From CAYHCE01 sp964355015 (GTDB lineage Bacteria > Cyanobacteriota > Cyanobacteriia > PCC-6307 > Cyanobiaceae), in NCBI GenBank assembly GCA_964355015.1, contig CAYHCE010000018.1:9318-73317 (forward strand): a stretch of 64,000 nt of DNA, written 5' to 3'. The notes below the pieces were generated by a model that had not been told where the DNA came from, made no database searches, and saw only the letters and a list, made by a program, of their open reading frames with translations. Both the position numbers and the translations under genes were made by a program. Of this stretch, positions 58,195 through 64,000 are shown piece after piece (position 1 is the stretch's first letter; each line of letters opens with the position of its first letter).

Positions 58195-59383
58195 CGGGGC
58201 TGCGTTCGGGTGGGCCGCCGGCCGTGCCGGTCTCCCCGGCGAACCGGGCTCGGCTGCGGGCCTCCAGCGAGCTGGAGGCAAGGGAGACCAGCTCGTCGAG
58301 CGAACGGCTCTCGAGCAAGGCCGCCACCCGCCGACGCACTTCGGCACTGGGGCAGTCATCCGGGCGCTGACAGCCGTGGACGCAGGCAGTGGCGCAATCG
58401 ATCGCGGCTGCTCCCTCAAGGCTGGCGTCAGCATCGACAGGAACCCAGGCGGCGACAGCGGGCAGGCCATCACCTGAACCGTCGCTGACACACGCCTGCT
58501 CAGCGAACAGCTCAGGGGCAAGCACCCCGTCGAAGACCGGCTCGGCCGGACCGCTCATGAACAGATGATCGGATTCGGCGTCCCAGTCGATCAAAAGGGA
58601 ACCGCCGGGCAGATCCAGCCGGGCGGAGCGCCCGCACAGCCCCAGCTGATGGCAGACCACCAGGGTGGCGCAGGCTCCCGTGCCGCAGGCCAGGGTGGGA
58701 CCTGCCCCCCGCTCCCACACCCGCATCACCAGGTGGTCCGGCGCCAGTACCTGAACGAAGTGGACGTTGGTGCGGGCCGGGAAGGCGGGGTTTCGCTCCA
58801 GCCGGGAACCGAACCGCTCCAGATCCACCGCCGCCAACGCCTCCACGGGAATCACGAGGTGGGGGTTGCCCATGCCGGCCGACGCGCCGACGACGATCTC
58901 GCCGTCCACCTCCAGCTCCCCCTGGGGAAGCCCGGCGGGGCCCACGGCCAGGGTAGTGGGCACCTGTTCAGGCAGCAGGAAAGGCTCCCCCATGTCCACC
59001 CGGATGCTGCCGTCAGCGAGCAGCACGGGAACGATGCGCCCGGCCAGGGTCTCCACCTGCCAGCAGCGGCCGGGCAGATCACCGTCACTGTCGGCCAGGA
59101 AGCGGGCCAGGCAACGGATGCCGTTGCCGCACATCTCCGGCTCGGTGCCATCGGCGTTGAAGATGCGCATCCGCAGTTCCCCGTCCGCCTCGGGGGGAAG
59201 GGCCAGGATCACGCCGTCGCCGCCCACGCCGAAGCGGCGATCGCAGAGCAGGCGGATCCGCTCGGGCGTGAGGCCGAAGCAGAACTCAGCACCGGCGGCA
59301 TCGCGGCCATCCAGCAGGAGGAAGTCGTTACCCAGCCCCTGGTACTTGCTGAACGCCAGCACGTTCATCCCCCGCATCGACAT
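58178..59383 (-). CDS. dapF: Diaminopimelate epimerase with a cysteine-rich C-terminal extension
   Basis: 401 residues from the ATG at 59383, chosen because AGGA lies 8 bases before it; ATGs at 59377 and 59368 are alternatives. It interconverts LL- and meso-diaminopimelate for lysine and peptidoglycan. FSKYQGLGNDFLLLDGRD starts the fold; the two catalytic Cys are in EPEMCGNGIRC (Cys85) and LACGTGACAT (Cys233). DapF normally ends near residue 285. Here about 112 more residues follow, with the Cys pattern DCATACVHGCQRPDDC (Cys330, 334, 338, 344), another Cys at 298, and the helical stretch SAEVRRRVAALLESRSLDELV. It overlaps the cysteine desulfurase start by 17 bases. Confidence 0.95.
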   Translation of the reverse strand: MSMRGMNVLAFSKYQGLGNDFLLLDGRDAAGAEFCFGLTPERIRLLCDRRFGVGGDGVILALPPEADGELRMRIFNADGTEPEMCGNGIRCLARFLADSDGDLPGRCWQVETLAGRIVPVLLADGSIRVDMGEPFLLPEQVPTTLAVGPAGLPQGELEVDGEIVVGASAGMGNPHLVIPVEALAAVDLERFGSRLERNPAFPARTNVHFVQVLAPDHLVMRVWERGAGPTLACGTGACATLVVCHQLGLCGRSARLDLPGGSLLIDWDAESDHLFMSGPAEPVFDGVLAPELFAEQACVSDGSGDGLPAVAAWVPVDADASLEGAAAIDCATACVHGCQRPDDCPSAEVRRRVAALLESRSLDELVSLASSSLEARSRARFAGETGTAGGPPERSPDAPPA

Positions 59384-59391
59384 AGTCTGAA

Positions 59392-59395
59392 TCCT
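59392..59395 (-). promoter_or_regulatory. Ribosome binding site choosing the dapF start
   Basis: AGGA on the minus strand, 8 bases before the ATG at 59383. The ATGs at 59377 and 59368 have no good element at a workable distance. Confidence 0.5.
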
Positions 59396-59397
59396 AT

Positions 59398-59401
59398 GGA
59401 G
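59398..59401 (+). promoter_or_regulatory. Ribosome binding site choosing the hfq start
   Basis: GGAG, 9 bases before the ATG at 59411. The ATG at 59396, which is in frame, has no such element, so 59411 is preferred. The site is 2 bases from the dapF site on the other strand. Confidence 0.5.
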
Positions 59402-59410
59402 AGTCACACC

Positions 59411-59617
59411 ATGGATCCCAGCCTGCCGGGCGTGCGGCAGTTGCAGAGCTGGATCCGCCTGCGCACCCCGCTCCGCGTGCAGTTGCTGGATGGTCGGGAG
59501 CTGGAGGGCGAACTGGAATGGCAGGATCCGGAGTTTCTCGCCCTGCGCGCAGCCGAGGAGCAGGATCCCACCTTGATCCGGCGCGGGGCAGCGGCCCTGA
59601 TCCGTCCTCTCGGCTGA
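59411..59617 (+). CDS. hfq: Hfq, cyanobacterial type (Sm-like)
   Basis: 68 residues from the ATG at 59411, or 73 from 59396. The Sm fold is recognisable: DPSLPGVRQLQSWIRLRTPLRVQLLDGRELEGELEWQDPEF, then LIRRGAAALIRPLG. Cyanobacterial Hfq is shorter and diverged from enterobacterial Hfq, lacks most RNA-binding rim residues, and in Synechocystis works through the pilus ATPase PilB in motility. The gene is divergent from dapF with 27 bases between starts, an arrangement also known in Synechocystis, where hfq lies by dapF. RNA-chaperone activity of this copy is not shown. Confidence 0.85.
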   Translation: MDPSLPGVRQLQSWIRLRTPLRVQLLDGRELEGELEWQDPEFLALRAAEEQDPTLIRRGAAALIRPLG

Positions 59618-59696
59618 CGACCCCTCAAAGCCGGGGGCATGTGGCACGATCACATCCCTGAGCGTGCCGCTGATCCGAAGCGGCCGACGCCGAACC

Positions 59697-62336
59697 ATGG
59701 CCGTGCCCGAAACCTCTTCCGCCAGCGGGCCCAGCCCCGAATCCAGTCGCTATCGCCCAGACAGCCTGGAGGCCCGCTGGCAGGCGGTGTGGCAGGAGCA
59801 GGGTCTGCACGCCACCCCCGAGGCCGGCGAAACCGGCGAGAACTTCTATGCCCTCTCGATGTTCCCCTACCCGTCGGGGAACCTGCACATGGGCCATGTG
59901 CGCAACTACGTGATCACCGACGTGATCGCCCGGGTGCAGCGGCAGAGGGGCCGGCGGGTGCTCCATCCGATGGGCTGGGACGCCTTCGGCCTGCCGGCGG
60001 AGAACGCCGCCATCGAGCGCGGCATCGACCCGGGCGACTGGACGGATCGCAACATCGCCCAGATGCGCGACCAGCTGAAGCGGCTCGGGCTCTCGATCGA
60101 CTGGGACCGGGAGGTGGCGACCTGCCACGCCGACTACTACCGCTGGACCCAGTGGCTGTTCCTGGAGTTCCTCCAGGCGGGGCTGGCCTACCGCAGGGAG
60201 GCCACGGTCAACTGGGACCCCGTCGATCGCACCGTGCTGGCCAACGAGCAGGTGGATGGGGAGGGCCGCTCCTGGCGCTCCGGCGCGAGGGTGGAGAAGC
60301 GGCAGCTGCGGCAGTGGTTCCTGCGCATCACCGACTACGCCGATGCCCTGCTTGAAGACCTGAACCAGCTGGATGGCTGGCCAGAGCGGGTGCGCACCAT
60401 GCAGGCCAACTGGATCGGCCGCTCGGTGGGCGCCGAGCTGCACTTCCCCGTCCTGGACCCGGACGGGACGATCGCCGACTCGGCGATCACCGTGTTCACC
60501 ACCCGGCCCGACACGGTCTACGGGGTGAGCTACCTGGTGCTGGCCCCGGAGCATCCGCTGGTGGCCTCCCTCACGGCGGCGGAGCAGCAACTGGCGGTGG
60601 AGGCCTTCTGCGATCTGGTCGGCCGCCAGAGCGAGCAGGAACGCACCGCCGAGGACGGAGCGAAGCGTGGCATTCCCCTCGGCACCACGGTGCGGAACCC
60701 GTTCAACGGGGAGACGATCCCGCTCTGGATTGCCGACTACGTGCTGGCCGACTACGGCACCGGTGCCGTGATGGGAGTGCCGGCCCACGATCAGCGGGAC
60801 TTCGTCTTCGCACGGCAGTACGAGCTGCCGGTGCGGCGGGTGATCGTGCCGGAAGGGGCTGAAGAGCACGCCTACGACGGCGGAGCCTGGACCGAAGCCG
60901 GGCTGATGGTGCATTCCGGGCCCTTCGACGGGCTTCGTTCCGGCGAGGCGAAGCAGCGGATCGTGGCCCTGGCGGAAGCGAAGGGCTGGGGCAAGGCGCG
61001 GGTGCAGTTCCGGCTGCGCGACTGGCTGATCTCCCGCCAGCGCTACTGGGGCTGTCCCATCCCGGTCATCCACTGCGAAGACTGTGGAGTGGTGCCCGTG
61101 CCGGTCGAGCAGCTGCCGGTGGAACTGCCCCGCGATCTGGCCTTCAGCGGCAAGGGGGGCTCACCGCTGGGACAGCTCGACAGCTGGGTGAACGTGCCCT
61201 GCCCCAGTTGCGGCGAATCGGCCCGGCGAGAGACCGACACCATGGACACCTTCATCTGTTCGTCCTGGTACTACCTCCGCTACAGCGATCCGCACAACGA
61301 CCGGTTGCCGTTCGATCGCGAAGCCGTGGACCGTTGGCTGCCGGTCGACCAGTACGTGGGTGGCATCGAGCACGCCATCCTCCATCTCCTCTACTCCCGC
61401 TTTTTCACCAAGGTGCTGCGAGACAGGGGCCTGCTGGGCTTTGACGAGCCCTTCCGTCGCCTGCTCACCCAGGGGATGGTGCAGGGGATCACCTACAAGA
61501 ACCCCCACAGCGGCAGGTACATCGCGCCGGCGGATGTGGCTGATGCCAACGATCCCCGCGATCCGATCAACGGCGAGCGTCTGGAGGTCTTCTTCGAGAA
61601 GATGTCGAAATCGAAGTCCAACGGGGTCGACCCGGCGGTGGTGATCGACCGCTATGGCGCCGACACCGCCCGGATGTTCATCCTGTTCAAGGCTCCGCCC
61701 GAGAAGGATCTGGAGTGGGATGACGCCGATGTGGAGGGCCAGTTCCGTTTCCTGCAGAGGATCTGGCGGCTGGTGGCCGGCGCCGCGGAACGCGGTCTGA
61801 GCCTGGCCGCTCCCGCTTCGTTCCCCTGCCCGGTCGAGCTGAGCGCGGCCGGCAAGGAGCTGCGCCGGGCCGTTCACACCGCCATCACCGCCATCGACGA
61901 GGACCTGGCCGATGGCCACTACCAGTTCAACACCGCCATCTCGGAGCTGATGAAGCTCAGCAACGCCATGGGCAGCCATCTGGAGCGGGTGGAAGAGCCC
62001 GTGGCCGTCGAGGCGCTGCGCAGCCTGCTGCTCCTGCTGGCGCCGTTCGCGCCCCACCTGGCCGAGGAGCTGTGGCAGCGCCTGGGGGGCAGGGGCAGCG
62101 TGCACCGCCAGGGATGGCCCCAGGGCGATGACGATGCTCTGGTGCAGGACACCGTGCCCCTCGTGATCCAGGTGAGTGGCAAGGTGAGGGGTCAGCTGGA
62201 GGTGCCGGCCGATGCAGACGCCGCCACCCTGGAGCGGCTGGCCCTGGACAGCGACATTGCCCGCAAGTGGCTGGAGGGTCAGGCTCCACGCCGGGTGATC
62301 GTGGTGCCGGGCAAGCTTGTCAACCTGGTGCCCTGA
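59697..62336 (+). CDS. leuS: Leucyl-tRNA synthetase
   Basis: 879 residues from the ATG at 59697; 59664 is in frame but the added residues are poor. It charges tRNA-Leu. The HIGH-type motif is YPSGNLHMGHVRNYV near residue 60, WDAFGLPAENAAI follows, the editing domain has FTTRPDTVYGVSYLVLAPEHPLV near 275, and the KMSKS loop is EKMSKSKSNGVDPAVVI near 640. A zinc-like CEDCG...CPSCGE pair is present at about 460-505. It stands 79 bases after hfq on +; fghA is convergent 3 bases away. Confidence 0.97.
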   Translation: MAVPETSSASGPSPESSRYRPDSLEARWQAVWQEQGLHATPEAGETGENFYALSMFPYPSGNLHMGHVRNYVITDVIARVQRQRGRRVLHPMGWDAFGLPAENAAIERGIDPGDWTDRNIAQMRDQLKRLGLSIDWDREVATCHADYYRWTQWLFLEFLQAGLAYRREATVNWDPVDRTVLANEQVDGEGRSWRSGARVEKRQLRQWFLRITDYADALLEDLNQLDGWPERVRTMQANWIGRSVGAELHFPVLDPDGTIADSAITVFTTRPDTVYGVSYLVLAPEHPLVASLTAAEQQLAVEAFCDLVGRQSEQERTAEDGAKRGIPLGTTVRNPFNGETIPLWIADYVLADYGTGAVMGVPAHDQRDFVFARQYELPVRRVIVPEGAEEHAYDGGAWTEAGLMVHSGPFDGLRSGEAKQRIVALAEAKGWGKARVQFRLRDWLISRQRYWGCPIPVIHCEDCGVVPVPVEQLPVELPRDLAFSGKGGSPLGQLDSWVNVPCPSCGESARRETDTMDTFICSSWYYLRYSDPHNDRLPFDREAVDRWLPVDQYVGGIEHAILHLLYSRFFTKVLRDRGLLGFDEPFRRLLTQGMVQGITYKNPHSGRYIAPADVADANDPRDPINGERLEVFFEKMSKSKSNGVDPAVVIDRYGADTARMFILFKAPPEKDLEWDDADVEGQFRFLQRIWRLVAGAAERGLSLAAPASFPCPVELSAAGKELRRAVHTAITAIDEDLADGHYQFNTAISELMKLSNAMGSHLERVEEPVAVEALRSLLLLLAPFAPHLAEELWQRLGGRGSVHRQGWPQGDDDALVQDTVPLVIQVSGKVRGQLEVPADADAATLERLALDSDIARKWLEGQAPRRVIVVPGKLVNLVP

Positions 62337-62339
62337 CGC

Positions 62340-63182
62340 TCAGTCCAGCAGAGCGGCGGCATGATGGCGCAGGTGGTCCTCGATGAAGCTGGCGATGAAG
62401 AAGTAGCTGTGGTCATACCCCTCCTGCAGGCGCAGGGTAAGGGGATGGCCGGCCGCTTTCGCCGCTGCCACCAGGGCCCCTGGCAACAGCTGGCTGTCGA
62501 GGAAGGAGTCGGCGCCGCCCTGATCGATCAGCAGCGGCAGACGCTCATCGGCCCGGCCGATCAGATGACTGGCGTCCCAGGCGGCCCAGCGGGAGCGGTC
62601 GGAGCCGAGGTAGTGGCCAAAGGCCTTCTCACCCCAGGGGCAGGCGGCGGGGTGGGCGATCGGCGCGAAGGCGGAGACCGATCGGTAGCACCCCGGGTTG
62701 CGCAGCGCGCAGACCAGGGCGCCGTGGCCCCCCATCGAATGCCCGCTGATGCCGCGGCGGCCGTTCAGCGGCAGCTCGGCCGCCAGCAGCGCCGGCAGCT
62801 CCTCCACCACGTAATCGTGCATGCGGTAGTGGGTCGACCAGGGAGGCTGGCTGGCGTTGAGGTAGAAACCGGCCCCGTGGCCGAAATCGAAGGCTCCCTC
62901 AGGGTCCGTCGGCACATCGGCGCCGCGGGGGCTGGTGTCGGGGGCCACCAGAGCCAGGCCGAGCTCGGCGGCCAGGCGCTGGGCGCCCGCCTTCTGCATG
63001 AAGTTCTCATCGGTGCAGGTGAGCCCCGAGAGCCAGTGGAGCGCAGCGACGGCAACGCCGTCGAGGGCCTGTGGGGGCAGAAACAGCGCGAACACCATCT
63101 CGCAACCGAGCACCGCCGATTGGTGCCGGTAGCGGCGGTGGACGCCGCCGAAGCTGCGGTTCTCGGACAGCAGGGTGAGCAT
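62340..63182 (-). CDS. fghA: S-formylglutathione hydrolase
   Basis: 280 residues. It splits S-formylglutathione to formate and glutathione, the second step of glutathione-dependent formaldehyde oxidation. The alpha/beta-hydrolase nucleophile is in GISGHSMGGHGALVCAL near residue 147; LHWLSGLTCTDENFMQKAGAQ near 45, and SFLDSQLLPGALVAAAKAAG and YDHSYFFIASFIEDHL near the end (the catalytic His) match the esterase D family. It lies 49 bases after the dehydrogenase gene on the same strand, the usual pair. Confidence 0.95.
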   Translation of the reverse strand: MLTLLSENRSFGGVHRRYRHQSAVLGCEMVFALFLPPQALDGVAVAALHWLSGLTCTDENFMQKAGAQRLAAELGLALVAPDTSPRGADVPTDPEGAFDFGHGAGFYLNASQPPWSTHYRMHDYVVEELPALLAAELPLNGRRGISGHSMGGHGALVCALRNPGCYRSVSAFAPIAHPAACPWGEKAFGHYLGSDRSRWAAWDASHLIGRADERLPLLIDQGGADSFLDSQLLPGALVAAAKAAGHPLTLRLQEGYDHSYFFIASFIEDHLRHHAAALLD

Positions 63183-63231
63183 GGTGGGACCGGCGGGCAG
63201 AACGGGCGGCAGGCGCGAGGACGCGAGGGGA

Positions 63232-64000
63232 TCAACGATCGAACTGGATGACCGAGCGGATGCTTGAGCCTTCGTGCATCAGATCGAAAGCCCTGTTTAT
63301 CTCCGCCAGGCCCATCGTGTGGGTGATGAAGGTGTCCAGCGGAATCTCCCCCTTCTGGAAACGCTCCACATAGCCCGGCAGTTCGGTGCGGCCGCGGACC
63401 CCGCCGAAGGCCGAGCCCCGCCACACCCGGCCGGTGACCAGCTGGAACGGACGGGTGGAGATCTCCTCGCCGGCGCCGGCCACGCCGATGATCGTGGACT
63501 CGCCCCAACCCTTGTGGCAGCACTCCAGAGCGGCGCGCATCACCTTCACGTTGCCGATGCACTCGAAGGAGTAGTCCACACCGCCATCGGTGAGGTCGAT
63601 CACCACCTCCTGGATGGGGGTCTCGCAGGCGGTCGGATCGAGGCAATCGGTGGCGCCGAGCTGGCGGGCGATCGGGAACTTGGCTGGGTTGGTGTCAATG
63701 CCGATGATGCGGGAAGCGCCGGCCATCACGGCCCCGATGATCACAGCCAGGCCGATGCCACCGAGTCCGAACACGGCCACCGAGCTCCCTGGCTGCACCT
63801 TGGCGGTGTTGAGCACGGCCCCGATCCCGGTGGTAACGCCGCAGCCCAGCAGACAGACTTTCTCCAGCGGCGCCTCCTTGCTGATCTTCGCCACGGCAAT
63901 CTCGGGCACCACGGTGTACTCCGAGAAGGTGGAGGTGCCCATGTAGTGATGGATCAGCGCGCCGTTCTTCGAGAAGCGGCTGCTGCCGTCCGGCATCAGT
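63232..64000 (-). CDS. adhC: S-(hydroxymethyl)glutathione dehydrogenase (class III alcohol dehydrogenase), partial
   Basis: The window ends inside this gene; about 256 residues of the C-terminal part are visible and the frame is open to base 64000. It oxidises S-hydroxymethylglutathione with NAD+. HHYMGTSTFSEYTVVPEI, LLGCGVTTGIGAVLNTAKV, the NAD loop VAVFGLGGIGLAVIIGA near the middle, IIGIDTNPAKFPIARQLGATDCLDP, and GRVWRGSAFGGVRGRTELPGYV all match class III ADH. The catalytic zinc Cys174-type is the C in LLGCGVTTG. It precedes fghA in the same orientation. Confidence 0.95.
   Translation of the reverse strand, partial: LMPDGSSRFSKNGALIHHYMGTSTFSEYTVVPEIAVAKISKEAPLEKVCLLGCGVTTGIGAVLNTAKVQPGSSVAVFGLGGIGLAVIIGAVMAGASRIIGIDTNPAKFPIARQLGATDCLDPTACETPIQEVVIDLTDGGVDYSFECIGNVKVMRAALECCHKGWGESTIIGVAGAGEEISTRPFQLVTGRVWRGSAFGGVRGRTELPGYVERFQKGEIPLDTFITHTMGLAEINRAFDLMHEGSSIRSVIQFDR

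Overview
The window is 64 kb of a GC-rich (roughly 70% by eye) cyanobacterial chromosome, most like the Synechococcus/Cyanobium picocyanobacteria. The evidence is the mix of lineage markers: the phycobilisome terminal emitter apcD, the proton-extrusion protein pxcA, a Psb32-like TPM protein, a CCB-type cytochrome-assembly protein, a DUF3370 exported protein, a DUF1995 protein, a short cyanobacterial-type hfq next to dapF, and hemJ. Genes are packed very tightly, many overlap by 1-100 bases, and almost all are housekeeping genes. I see no insertion sequence, prophage, CRISPR array or rRNA operon; there is one tRNA.

Layout. 1-9.4 kb: the end of glgA, a membrane protein and murF on +; upp-aroA-glmU on -; a secreted pentapeptide-repeat protein; then a cobalamin riboswitch followed by a HupE-type metal permease and a CobW-type GTPase. 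9.5-19.9 kb: purS-purQ, 2-Cys peroxiredoxin, a small conserved protein, tRNA-Met, a LysM/M23 endopeptidase, the minus-strand run terB-psb32-pxcA-cobU-trmL, the CCB-like protein, and metG-lptC. 20-28.5 kb: a large FAD oxidoreductase with a possible tiny coupled leader gene, rpmG-rpsR-RNase II/R, pheT and rlmD. 28.6-34 kb: apcD, a 1.04-kb hairpin-rich gene-free region, a J-domain protein, a DUF3370 protein and a group-3 sigma factor. 34-44.5 kb: the overlapping run gpsA-phzF-spoIID-Ap4A phosphorylase, an SDR, small proteins, and ilvE-metH. 44.5-57 kb: cobN, the run flavin reductase-uvrC-hemJ-PHP-unknown, coaD with a coiled-coil protein, and DUF1995-DUF4330-dacB. 57-64 kb: dapF-cysteine desulfurase, divergent hfq, leuS, and the glutathione-dependent formaldehyde pair adhC-fghA.

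How the genes work together. Cell-wall synthesis and remodelling recur (murF, glmU, dapF, dacB, SpoIID-like, M23 endopeptidase). Vitamin B12 is the other recurring theme: a B12 riboswitch over a putative cobalt import pair, cobU, cobN and the B12-dependent metH, though they are spread over about 40 kb and are not one cluster. No clearly new multi-gene system was found. The observations most worth a second look are the cysteine-rich C-terminal extension of DapF, the hairpin-rich 1-kb gap after apcD, the unusual J-domain protein, the 27-base divergent hfq/dapF start region, and the riboswitch-hupE-cobW unit. Many start codons are GTG or TTG, so 5' ends of several genes are tentative.
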